From: Prorocentrum cordatum
Taxonomy: Eukaryota; Sar; Dinophyceae; Prorocentrales; Prorocentraceae
NCBI GenBank assembly: GCA_963575745.1
Contig: CAUYUJ010003991.1
Location: forward strand, 62,001 to 126,000
DNA: 64,000 bases
Direction: 5' to 3'
Below the pieces are notes generated by a model. The model made no database searches. It was not told the DNA's origin and saw nothing but the letters and a program-made list of their open reading frames with translations. Positions 10,891 through 21,363 of this stretch are shown here, one piece after another. Position numbers and translations under genes: made by a program. Numbering within the stretch: position 1 is the stretch's first letter; every line of letters begins with the position of its first letter.

Positions 10891-12550
10891 AAGGGCACCC
10901 CCTCTTATAGGCTACAACGCTGGAGTACGCGCACGCGTGAGAGAGGCGGCAACCAGCCATGGCAGCCGTTCCCGCCGATGGGACCATTTGGGTAGAGTTT
11001 GAGTTTCACTCGTTTGGATTGCGTTGGCCTTGCGGGTTGCCGACCTAAAGGCCCATGCGCCGCATTCTGCGGAAGAGCGGTTGATTCCGCTTCCAAGCGT
11101 TGGGGCGTGCGGCCGTTGCCTCGGCGATTTCGTTGAGATGCGGGATGGCCAGCCGCCTTTGCCCGCTTACGCCGCCAAACGTGCTTGCCGAAGGGTGAAA
11201 ACATGCTTTTGCGTTTAAGGCAATTGTGCCTCAGTCTTGCGTCAGCAGATTGGCCCTGCGTCGCCCCAGCCACGCCCCCATACCATGACGGGATCGAACG
11301 CATTGCAAGCCATGGATCTGAGCGCTAACTTGGCGGAGGCAACGGCCGAAACGAGCGGCAAGTCGGGCGAGCCAACTGGACACGAGTTGGGATCAAACAG
11401 ACGGTTCGGGGGAGGGACGAGAAAAGCAACATGGGCAGAACGTCAGCCATCAGGCCTCATGCAAGATTGCGGTGTCCAGCCAGCCAAATCGTCCAACGTA
11501 GCACCCTGCGCCCCGCAAGCACCATGATGTGGACCGAACGTGGAGAAGCGCCCAGGCAGCAGGCAAAAACCGCAACACGACCACAAACTGGATACGTTGG
11601 TGGTGACAGATGAAAGCAAACGGGCGGGAGGACCACCCAACACCCCACACCCCGCGTCAAGCCGTAGACTCCTTCCTTGCGGGAACACGTCGGGTGCCGC
11701 GTTTGTGTCGCTTCCAGCTTTGAGCGTTGTCATTGTCGAGTTGCGCACCCTTGATGCCAGCACCGCCCCTGCCCACGAATCTGCGTACCCGAGGCGCACG
11801 GTGGGCAGCTCTCGCAAAAGCGAGCGGGGCCACACCCGATTCGCGTTTTGCGGCAGACACGGGAGACACGGGAGAAGCACAGCAATCCACAACACCCTTG
11901 ATACATTGCATTGTTTTGCCACGGTGGCCGTTGGCGTCGGCATCGGTCTTTGCTTTTCGTTGGATTTGCAGCCACAAAACCACTGAGGCAAGAGCGGAAC
12001 AGCAAACAGCGAAACCAGGCGCGAAGGCCACGTGAGTTGCAACGGCGATGGTTAACGCCGAGCCGTTCGAGGGACGAGGCCCGCTCAGCGAATTTGCCGT
12101 TCTGTGACGGATTGTCGTTGCCGGTGTGGTCATTATGGTTTTGCCCCAGTCGTGATGGGCCGGCGTCTCTGCCGATGCCATGGCCATCCACGGCGTCCGT
12201 GGCAACACGCGAGAGAGGGGGGGGGACAACAACAAAAACTATGCGACGCTCGCGCCGTGGAGTTTAGAAGCTAGAGCGGTGCCTGGCCTGCTAGCAGACG
12301 CTCGCCCGTCATGGCCAGCCCAGCGGCCCGTTTCTATTGCGGCGGTGCTGTTGTCCATCCCTACATGATAGCATTGTCACTCCTTCTTGCTGACACGTGT
12401 TCTTTTCCTGCGTAGCTCCCGTGCTCGTCGCGGTCCGCCCGCCCGATTTGGTCGTTAGGGTGTGATTGTTAGTTTGTTTCTCTGGACGACGAAGAGATGC
12501 CCGCGAAGGGAGTGTGATCGACCACGGGACCGGCAAGCATCGAGGGTGCA
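10891..12550. other. No recognised gene, moderate-complexity region
   Basis: This 1.6-kb stretch is less repetitive. Frames of up to about 190 codons occur on both strands and mirror one another, which fits composition rather than coding. I see no domain, zinc-binding pattern or transposase motif. Confidence 0.4.
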
Positions 12551-12553
12551 AAG

Positions 12554-12578
12554 GTATATATATATATATATATATATA
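12554..12578. repeat. (TA)n microsatellite
   Basis: Uninterrupted TA dinucleotides between unrelated GC-rich sequences. Confidence 0.95.
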
Positions 12579-12699
12579 CAAGTGGCACGTGTGTGCCCAG
12601 GCTCATACAACAAGCTGAAGGGGCGTTTGAAGCAGGAGTGACATGCAACAGCGAAGTCGCACTCGAGCGCAAGTGGGGTTGCCACACCTTGCGATGTGT

Positions 12700-13090
12700 G
12701 TACCAGGGCCCCCCAGGAAGCCTCAGGAGGCCCGACTTGGATACCAGAAGAGGCTCCAGGAGGCCCCAGGATTGTGAGTGTTGTGTGTGTGTGTGATGTG
12801 TGCTTTGTGTGGTGCGTGCTTTTTGTGTGTTGTCGGTGTTGTGTGTGTATGTTATGTTTGTCTAGCGTGTGATGTGTTGGGCGTGATTTGTGTCTCTGTG
12901 TGTGCATGTAGTTCTGAAGCCCCAGGAGGCCCCAGGAGGCCCCAGGCGGCCTCAGCAGGCCCAGGAGAACTCCAGGAGGCTCCGAGGCGGGGTCTGGGGT
13001 ACCAGAAGGTCCAGAAAGCCCCAGGAGGCCCCAGGAGGTTCCAGGAGGCCCGCAGGAGGCTCCGAGGAGGGGTCTGGGGCTCGATTTTGG
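12700..13090. repeat. CCCCAGGAGG-type array with embedded TG-rich tract
   Basis: CAGGAGGCCCCAGGAGG words at both ends surround a TG-rich stretch (about 12778-12908). GAGGATGTCTCAGGCGAAAC at about 13091 recurs in diverged form (GAGGATGTCCCGAGCGAAAC) at about 13257. Confidence 0.8.
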
Positions 13091-13350
13091 GAGGATGTCT
13101 CAGGCGAAACCGCCATTCTCTGAGAATCGGGGTCAAAATTATTGAAATTACAATATGTTTTTGAAGGTGTTATGTTAAAATGTTGACATTCCCATGTGTT
13201 TTTGGACCCTGACGTCACGATCTGCGTGAGGGGTGCGACCGATTTTCAGAATTTCGAGGATGTCCCGAGCGAAACGGCCAGAAAAATCGCGGACGACGTG
13301 CGCATGAATCGCCTCTGAGCTCCATTCCCTCGGAGAGGTGCCTATGAGAA

Positions 13351-13351
<1 letters not shown>

Positions 13352-13383
<32 letters not shown>
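13352..13383. repeat. (TA)n microsatellite
   Basis: Uninterrupted TA run at the start of the large CCAAGAGG array. Confidence 0.95.
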
Positions 13384-13387
<4 letters not shown>

Positions 13388-14004
13388 GGGGGCGAGGCCG
13401 GGGGCCCCAGGACAGGTGCCCTGACCCCCCATGGCGGGACGGGGGGGGCCTGGAGCCTCTCGGGAGCAGCCCAGGCGGCCCAGGAGTGCCCCGAGAGGGC
13501 TCCACGACAGGCCCAGCAGGCTCCAAGAGGCCCAAGAGGGCGCCAAGAGGGCACCAAGATGCCCAAGATAAGCCCAAGACGGCCAAAGAGGCCCCCAAGA
13601 CGCTCCAAGAGGCCTCCAAGAGGCCTCCCCAGAGGGCCCCAAGAGGCCAAAATCGTTAATTTTACGAAGGTTTTGGATACATTTTGCCTTTTCCGCCTTT
13701 TCAGCTTTGCGACGCTCCACAACGGCTCAAAGGCCCCACGCGGACGCCCCAAGACAGCCCAAGAGGCCTCCAAGAGGGCCCCAAGACGGCCCCAGACGCG
13801 CCCAAGACGGGCGAATAGAGGCCCAAGACGGCCCCAAGAGGGCCCCAAGAGGGGAACAGCGAACCGAAAATTCAAGCATCCCGCCTCCACAGGGCCCCGG
13901 GAGGCCCCAAAGGAGCCCCAAGAGGCCCCAGGAGACCCCCAAGAGGCACCCAGGAGCCCCAAACGAGGCTTCAAGAGGCTCCCAAACAGCCCCGAGGAAC
14001 CCCC

Positions 14005-15505
14005 CGTGGGAGGACGGGGCGGCCGGGGTCCAAAATAGTCCAGGAGGGCCTCCAGAGGCTCCCAAGACGGCCCAAGCGGGCCCCGAGTCGCCGACAGACC
14101 GCTCCAGGACGCCCAAGATAGGCCCAAGACGGCCCGAGAGGCCCCCCAAGGCACTCGGCGACGCTTCAAGACGCCTCTCCACAGCGCTTCAAGAGGCCGA
14201 AATCGTCAATTATACGAAGGTTTTCGAACGATTCTGGCCTTCCAGCCTTTTCGGCTGTCCGACGTTCCAAGACAGCTCAATAGGCCCCCAAGAGCGCCCC
14301 AAGAGGGCCCCAAGAGGGCCCCAAGACGGCCCCAGAGTCGCCCAAGACAGCCCAACAGAGCCCCAAGACAGCCCCAAGATGCGCCCAAGAGGGGGACCAC
14401 GACTCCAAAATTCGACCCTCCGGCTTGAAGAGTGCCCCAGGTGGCTCCAAGGAGCCCCCAAGAGGCCCCAGGAGGCCCCCAAGAGGCACCCAGGAGGCCC
14501 AAACGAGGCCTAAAGAGCCACAAAACAGCCCCGAGGAGGCCCCACAACGGTTCCAAAACGGCTGCCGAGAAGCTGCGAAACTGCCTTCACGGCGTCCCCG
14601 ACAGGCCAACCACGAGATCCAAACCAACACCCATGAGGCCTCTGACCCACCACCCAGGGCACTGTGGCGGGAGCAGCGACAGCACTTGTGCACAGCATGT
14701 TCCGGCGGGAGCCTTCCGGAACACGCTGCAGGGGGAGGAGGAAGATCAGGAGGAGAGAGAGCTGGAGTGGGAGGAGGACGAGGAGGGGGACGAGGAGGAG
14801 GAAGAGGCTTCCAAGACAGCTCCAAGATAGCCGAAGAGGCTTCCAAGAGGGCCCTGAGCAGCCCACGAGGGCCCCAAGGCGGTGCCTGAGAGGGCCCCAA
14901 GACGGCCCCAAGAGAGGCTCAAGAAGGGAAACACGAACTGAGAATCCGAGCTTTCTACCCCGAGAGGTTCTCGGGAAGTCCCAAGAGGCCCCCGATCGGA
15001 TCCAAGAGGCCCCCAAGAAGCTCCCAAGAGGGCCGACGAGGTTCCAAGAGATCTTCCAAGGTGGCCGCAAGAGGAACAACTCATTGATTCACGATTGGGC
15101 TTTGACGGGTTTAATGTTTGTTCGGCCTTTTGGCATCCCGATGCTCCAAGACGGCCCAAGAGGCTCCCAATACCGCTCCAATATAGAGGAAGAGGCCTCC
15201 AAGAGGGCCCCGAGACGGCCCGCGAGGGCCCCAAGACGGCCCAAGACGCGCCCAAGACGGCCCGAGAGGGCTTCAAGAGCCCCAAGAGAGGCCCAAGAAG
15301 GGGAACGCTACCCAACAGCAGAGCGTTCCCCCAAAAAGGCTCACAGGAGGCCGCAAGAGGACTCCAAAAGCTTCCCGAGGGCCCAAAAGGCCCCTATGAG
15401 ACGTCCAAGAGGTTTTAAAATAGCCCCAGAGTGCCCTCGATGCGTCAAAACTGCTTCCAGGAGGCCCCTGGGAGGCTTCCGTATTGCTTCAATCTGGCCG
15501 CAGAC
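14005..15505. repeat. Segmental duplication, copy 1
   Basis: It begins near CCCCCCGTGGGAGGACGGGG and ends near TCAATCTGGCCGCAGACGTG. Nearly the whole of it recurs in the same order at about 15625-17465. Shared landmarks include ACCCACCACCCAGGGCACTG (about 14646 and 16619). Confidence 0.85.
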
Positions 15506-15624
15506 GTGCACGACGCCCGGGCGCCCAGGGCGGCTGCCCCGAGGGGGCATGGGAGTACCGCGGCTCATTTTCCCTTTGTTTTTACAAGGTTTCCGCGTCC
15601 TGGGTCTCGGAGGCCGCCGCCTCC

Positions 15625-17465
15625 GACCCCCCGTGGGAAGAGGGGCGGCCGGGGAGGTCCAAAATAGTCCAGGAGGGCCTCCAGAGGCTCCCAAGACGGC
15701 CCAAGCGGGCCCCGAGTCGCCGAAAGACCGCTCCAGGACGCCCAAGATAGGCCCAAGACGGCCCGAGAGGCCCCCAAGGCGTAAACAGCAAATTTTAGCA
15801 CCGACATGCTGCAAACGACAATAACTAAAACGCCGCAAACAGCAAATTTGACAACCGAAACTCCGCAAACAAAAAAATTCAACACCCAAACGCTGCGAAC
15901 GGGACATTAGAACACCGAAGCGCCGCAAACAACGAATTCGAACACCGAAACGCCGCAAACGGACCTATCAGCACCGAAACGCCGCAAACAGCACATTTGA
16001 GCATCAAAACGCCGCAAACGGGATTAGCACAAAAACGCAGCTAACAGCAAATTTGATAACCAAAACTCCGTAAACAACCAATTTGATCTCCGAAACGCAT
16101 ATTTGAAAACCAAAATGCTGCAAACGACACATTTGAGCACTCCACGACGCTTCAAGACGCCTTTCCACAGCGCTTCAAGAGGCCGAAATCGTCAATTATA
16201 CGAAGGTTTTCGAACGATTCTGGCCTTCCAGCCTTTTCGGCTGTCCGACGTTCCAAGACAGCTCAATAGGCCCCCAGGAGCGCCCCAAGAGGGCCCCAAG
16301 AGGGCCCCAAGACGGCCCCAGAGTCGCCCAAGACAGCCCAACAGAGCCCCAAGACAGTCCCAAGATGCGCCCAAGAGGGGGACCACGACTCCAAAATTCG
16401 ACCCTCCGGCTTGAAGAGTGCCCCAGGTGGCTCCAAGGAGCCCCCAAGAGGCCCCAGGAGGCCCCCAAGAGGCACCCAGGAGGCCCAAACAAGCCACAAA
16501 ACAGCCCCGAGGAGGCCCCACAACGGTCCCAAAACGGCTACCGAGAAGCTGCGAAACTGCCTTCGCGACGTCCCAGACAGGCCAACCACGAGATCCAAAC
16601 CAACACCCATGAGGCCTCTGACCCACCACCCAGGGCACTGTGGCGGGAGCAGTGACAGCACTTGCGCACAGCATGTTCCGGCGGGAGCCTTCCGGAACAC
16701 GCTGCAGGAGGAGGAGGAAGACCAGGAGGAGGAGTTGGAGGAGGAGGAGGAGGACGAGGAGGAAGAGGCCTCCAAGACAGCTCCAAGATAGCCGAAGAGG
16801 CTTCCAACAGGGCCCTGGGCGGCCCACGAGGGCCCCAAGGCGGTGCCTGAGGCGCCCAAGAAGGCCCGAGAGGGCCCCAAGACGGCCCCAAGAGAGGCCC
16901 AAGACGGGAAACACGAACTGAGAAGCCGAGCTTTCTACCCCGAGAGCTTCTCGGGAAGTCCCAAGAGGCCCCCAATCGGATCCAAGAGGCCCCCAAGAAG
17001 CTCTCAAGAGGGCCGACGAGGTTCCAAGAGATCTCCCAAGGTGGCCGCAAGAGGCACAACTCATTGTTTTACGATTGGGCTTTGACGGGTTAAATGTTTG
17101 TTCGGCCTTTTGGCATCCCGATGTTCCAAGACGGCCCAAGAGGCTTCCAATACCGCTCCAATATAGAGGAAGAGGCCTCCAAGAGGGCCCCGCGAGGGCC
17201 CCAAGACGGCGCCCAAGACTGCCCGAGAGGGCCCCAAGAGCCCCAAGAGAGGCCCAAGAAGGGGAACGCGACCCAACAGCAGAGCGTTCCCCCCAAAAGG
17301 CCCACAGGAGGCCGCAAGAGGACCCCAAAAGCTTCCCGAGGGCCCAAAAGGCCCCTAGGAGACGTCCAAGAGGTTTTAAAATAGCCCAAGAGTGCCCTCG
17401 ATGCGTCAAAACTGCTTCCAGGAGGCCCCCGGGAGGCTTCCGGATTGCCTCAATCTGGCCGCAGG
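15625..17465. repeat. Segmental duplication, copy 2
   Basis: It matches 14005-15505 but is interrupted after ...CCCCCAAGGC (15780) by about 360 bases of A-rich repeat. Alignment resumes at ACTCCACGACGCTTCAAGAC (about 16138). Confidence 0.85.
15781..16137. repeat. A-rich ~30-bp repeats inserted in duplication copy 2
   Basis: About a dozen units resembling CCGAAACGCCGCAAACRRCAAATTTGANCA. The composition is unlike the flanking arrays, and the block is absent from copy 1 at the same position, so it expanded or inserted after the duplication, or was lost from copy 1. Confidence 0.8.
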
Positions 17466-17693
17466 TGGCCTCAAGTCGGGCCTCCACGCAGCCAAGACGG
17501 CCAATGACGGCTTCAGATTGCAGAACCGATGCCCCCAAGGGACCCTCAGACGCCCCCCCAAGAGGCACCCAAGAGGTGCCTCCAACAGCCAGTTGACGAA
17601 GCATGCGGAACACCCCAGAAGCTCCTCAGATGCCGTCGCGCGCCTGTGCTTGATAGCGTTGTCCAAGATCGTCCAGCGCCCCCCCGGCCTGGG

Positions 17694-17733
17694 CTAGAAC
17701 CTGAGCGCGCGCGAAGCGCGCGCGATGGTTCTA

Positions 17734-17734
<1 letters not shown>
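17694..17734. repeat. Perfect-arm hairpin beside a TA tract
   Basis: Arms CTAGAACC/GGTTCTAG enclose arms GCGCGCGC/GCGCGCGC with the 3-base loop GAA. The outer and inner stems are separated by 3-base mismatches (TGA and GAT). A 37-base TA tract follows immediately. Possibly a cruciform site or a remnant of an element end. Confidence 0.75.

Positions 17735-17771
<37 letters not shown>
17735..17771. repeat. (TA)n microsatellite
   Basis: Uninterrupted TA run directly after the hairpin. Confidence 0.95.
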
Positions 17772-17773
<2 letters not shown>

Positions 17774-18558
17774 GCTGCAGCCCTGCCATCTACTGGGGCT
17801 GCGCCAGTCCGACGGGCTTCTTAGCCCTTCGTCGCCGCAAAAGTCTCATGTAAGGCAGTGGATCGCCCTGACCGCCGCCGCCGCGCAATATGCGTGGCCA
17901 TAAGAGCACACCACTCACGCACGCAAGACGAACGACGCCCGCATTTGAAACCAGGCGCTGCCAAAGCTAGACAGGCATCACACAGCGTGGCCGACACAGG
18001 CAAACCGTTCGGCAAACTGATGCCACGCTCTTTTGTCTCCCATGCGCTGGACAAGGGCTGACTCAAAACCGAAAGCATTGCGAATCGAGCTGGCGTCGGA
18101 GATACTTGCAGTGATGGCGTCTAAGCTGTCGTTGATGTTGGCGTGGGCGCTGGCGTCGCCTCCTCGTCCTCTTCGTCTTCCTCCGCCTTGACGTTTGGGC
18201 TCGCGTAGGGGTGGGCTGTGACCGACGACTTGTTGCACCAAGGTGTCAACTCCATTTTATTCTTATGCCTTGCATTCGCCATCGTACCTTCCCTGCTCCG
18301 TCGTGCTCTGCCCGTGCTCGCCCTCCCTCGTGCTCCCCCGCTTCCCGCCTGCCCGCCTGCCCTTCCCCAGCATCTCGGCCTCAACCGCCGGGCCCCCCTC
18401 CCCCCGCTCCCGGCAGACGGCGTCCACGACTGTTTGCGCGTAATTGTGCCACTCGTGTTTCGGCGCGCCTTTTTTTGTCGATGTGGCACAGGTGTTAAAA
18501 AAAACGAGAGACCATCGTCCTTCGTAGCTCTGTCCCTCCCCCGCCTCGCCCTGCAGAA
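17772..18558. other. No recognised gene
   Basis: Frames of up to about 185 codons on the minus strand have Arg/Gly-rich, domainless translations. Confidence 0.4.
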
Positions 18559-18659
18559 TATAGACATATATGTATATATATATATATACATATACATGTA
18601 CATACATACATATATAAATCTATATTTATATATATAGTTATATCTATATGTATATATGG
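18559..18659. repeat. TA/TATACA-rich microsatellite
   Basis: Imperfect TA and CATA repeats over about 100 bases. Confidence 0.9.
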
Positions 18660-18829
18660 TCGCCCCCCCCCCAGCACCCCCCAAACCACCAAAACCACAA
18701 AACGATCATTGGTTGTTTGCTCCTCCTCCTCCTCCTCCCTCGCCCTCCTCTTCCTCCTTCTTTCCTCCTCTTCCTTAACTCCTCCTCCTCTTCCTCCTCC
18801 TCCTTCGCCAAAAAGACTTGCGGGAGGAG

Positions 18830-19364
18830 GGTGGCCACGAAACCATGCTATTCACATGTTTTTTTTTTCGGGCAGGGAGGCAACCAAACACTGCTATCCA
18901 CAGGTTTCTTAGTTTTTTTTGTTTTCAGAGATCCACAAGCATGGCCAGGGGGTGTTGTGGAACACCAGAAACCAAACAAAAACTTGTGAATTGCAGTGTT
19001 TGGGGAGAGCATGGCCACGAAACCATGCTATTCACACTTTTTTGTGTGGTTTCTTGCCGCCAGAAAACAAAAAAAAATGTGAATAGCAGTACTTGGTGAG
19101 AGCACGGCCACGAAACCATGTTATTCACATGTCTTTTTTTATTGTTTCGGTCCGCCGGAAAAAAATATGAATATGAGTTGTTGGTGGCCATGTTCTCCCC
19201 AAGCACTGCAATTCACAAGTTTTTGTTTGATTTCTGGCGTTCCACAACACCCCCTGGCCATGTTTGTGGATCTCTGAAAACAAAAAAACTGTGAATAACA
19301 GTGTTTGGTTGCCTCCCTGACCGAAAAAACAAAATAAAACATGTGAATAGCACGGTTTCGTTGC
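18830..19364. mobile_element. Foldback element, ~185-bp inverted arms
   Basis: The left arm (about 18830-19018) and right arm (about 19183-19364) are reverse complements in order: CACGAAACCATGCTATTCAC, GGGAGGCAACCAAACACTG, AGATCCACAAGCATGGCCAG, GTGTTGTGGAAC, CAAACAAAAACTTGTGAATT. The middle holds two more direct copies of a subunit (GTGAATAGCAGTACTTGG... CACGAAACCATG) that is itself an inverted repeat. It is relatively AT-rich in a GC-rich setting, has no coding capacity and no clear flanking duplication. Confidence 0.75.
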
Positions 19365-19388
19365 CATGCTGATGTTGTTGCTGTTGTT

Positions 19389-19625
19389 GCTCCCTTTCCT
19401 CATCCTCATCCTCCTCACCCTCATCCCCCTCATCCTCATCATCCTCATCCTCTTCTTCTTCTTCCTCCTCGCCCTCATCCCCCTCATCCTCCTCGTCCTC
19501 ATCCTCTTCTTCGCCCTCCTCATCCTCGTCCTCCTCATCCTCACCCTCCTGCTGCTCCTCCGCCTCTTCCTCCTGCTCCTCTTCCTCCTCCTCCTCCTCC
19601 TCCTCCTCCTCCTCCTCCTCCTCCT
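19389..19625. repeat. (TCC)/(TCA)n pyrimidine tract
   Basis: CTCCTC and CTCATCC repeats ending in an uninterrupted CTC run. It reads as poly-Leu in one frame. Confidence 0.9.
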
Positions 19626-19699
19626 ATCGAACCCGCCAGGATCACAGTATGATTACAATCAGAATGCAGCAATAATTCTTCAACCCGTCCCTCTTTCTC

Positions 19700-19850
19700 C
19701 AAATCAATGCGACGCAATGCAATTGCAGTGCAACGCAACGCAATGCGATCGAAATGCAGCGCAATGCAACGGACTGCGATCGCAATGCAATGCAATGCGC
19801 TGCAATGGTATTGCAATGCAATTTAATTGCAATGCAGCGGGTGGGTGGGG
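19700..19850. repeat. GCAATGCAAT-type repeat
   Basis: A run of 10-base words such as GCAATGCAAT, GCAACGCAAC and GCGATCGAAA. A related array lies at 45888-46160. Confidence 0.85.
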
Positions 19851-20296
19851 GGGGTGTTGACAAAGGGGTCCAAGAAAAGGGGCATCTGCAAGATGGGAAA
19901 GCACGGCGAGAGGAGGAATGATGAGTAACAGGATCAACTGAAGATGGTGCTGTTTTCATTTTCATTTTCATTTCGCGCTCCTGCAGCGGTCGCGGGTCTC
20001 CGCGCCGGCGCGGGCTACGTCGGCGCGCGACCCCCGGCCGCTGCGGCTCAGGGTTGCTGCCCGTGGCGGAGGTGCGCCGCGCTGAGCCTTCCTGCCGACG
20101 AAGTGGCGGGGCGGTCTTTCACGCCCCATCCTTCCCCTGCAGGTCTCGGGTGGCAAAGCTCGGCCCCGTCCCACAACAATCAGCTGCGGGGCGACGCCGC
20201 GAAGGTGAGACTCGGCCGCCCTGAAGCCTCGCAACCCAGCGGCAACGGCGGCGCTCGTAAAGGGCCCCCCCCCTCCCGCTAGGCACCGAGGCTCAG

Positions 20297-20297
20297 A

Positions 20298-20355
<58 letters not shown>
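20297..20355. repeat. (GA)n microsatellite
   Basis: GA dinucleotides with two interruptions. Confidence 0.95.
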
Positions 20356-20519
20356 CAACGATGTCACTGGAAGTAGACGTGGAGGAGGAGGAAGAGCAGG
20401 GAGAAGAAGAACGGCGCGGAGCAGCCCGCTCAATGGATCGGCCCACGAACGAGACGCGCTTCACGCGCTCACTGGCGTCACCGCCCTGGCAAAACAAAAG
20501 TTGCCTGAAAAGGTCACTG

Positions 20520-21363
20520 CCTACAGGCCGAGGATCTCGTGCCGCTGCACCGCAAGCGCTGGGCACACGGCCAATGCATGACGCAAGGACGCGTTACGAA
20601 GCCCACATGCCCTGCATCTCTCAAGGGCGCATGGGTGGTCATCGCCCCCAAACACAGAGAACGGCCAAGCGCCAGCCATACGCGCCACAGCCCACAAATG
20701 AAAGCGTTTCCAAAAAGTGTGTCCCAGAGTCCCATGCGAGGAGGGCAGGGTCAGGGAGGGGGAGCCCAGGGCACAGGTCGCACAAATAACGGTTAAAGGC
20801 TTCGAACTTCCGAGACGCGGCCGCGACAAAAGCAGCCCGGTCGTACTGGAGCACGGCCGGGCGCGCGCAACCTAGCCGGTACTCCCTCAGGACCTCCTTC
20901 CGGGCAGCGCGATCCCTCCGCGCAGCCTGGATCCTCTCAGGCGGAAACATGGCGTGGCATAGCAGGTCAGCAGGCGGGGAGGGCAGGCGGCCCAGAAGCC
21001 GAAGCGCCGCAGTCTCCCATGTCCGGGTGCCCATATCCTTCGCTGCGCGAAGGACTACGGCCGCGCCCTCGCCATGATTACCCTTTCCAAAAAACGCGTA
21101 CCGAGCCGAAAGGGCCACCCGCACTGCGCGACTAAAACAGCATGCTTGATGGGAGGGCTTCTTTGGCAGCCCAACAGACGCCGACCCCAGTTCACTTGGA
21201 GCTTATTGAGGGCGGCCTCCGCCCCTAGCGTGCCCGCTAAAAGCGGGACAGCGCATAGCACCACGGATTCCACGCATGAGGGGGCCTGGGCGGCCGCGAC
21301 AGGGATAGAGAACCCCCCGCTTTGCGCAGCGTGGAGCAATTTGCCGAAACAGTCGTTTCCCAC
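20520..21363 (-). pseudogene. C-terminal LINE remnant after the missing RT
   Basis: The translation carries a post-RT segment of the kind seen in LINEs (LGAEAALNKLQVNWGRRLLG, then AQCGWPFRLGTRFLERVIMA) at about 21240-21060. A frameshift leads into a region with WETAALRLLGRLP and LREYRLGCARPAVLQ (about 21030-20840). A second frameshift gives a Cys/His tail (CRACGLRNASLRHALAVCP, about 20610-20550) resembling a C2HC zinc knuckle. Frames must be switched twice, so it cannot make a protein as it stands. The family assignment rests on recalled similarity to dinoflagellate LINE C-termini. Confidence 0.6.

Larger units (their letters stand above)
13440..17600. repeat. Large CCAAGAGGCCCCAAGACGG degenerate array
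   Basis: Over 4 kb built of words such as GGCCCCAAGAGG, CCCAAGACGGCCC and CCAGGAGGCCCC. The orientation is opposite to the 6.5-9.4 kb arrays. Long frames on both strands (up to about 470 codons) are repeat translations rich in Arg-Pro-Lys-Gln-Ala or Gly-Leu-Ser-Trp, with no domains. It contains a segmental duplication and at least three reverse-orientation copies of the ~40-bp core. Confidence 0.9.

Noticed and set aside
11657-12235. A 193-codon minus-strand gene
   Set aside because: Shared with equally long overlapping frames, no domain, no codon pattern distinguishing it.
13342-17613. Arg-Pro-Gln-rich and Gly-Leu-Ser-rich frames of up to 473 codons
   Set aside because: They come from the CCAAGAGG array and appear on both strands at the same places without domains.
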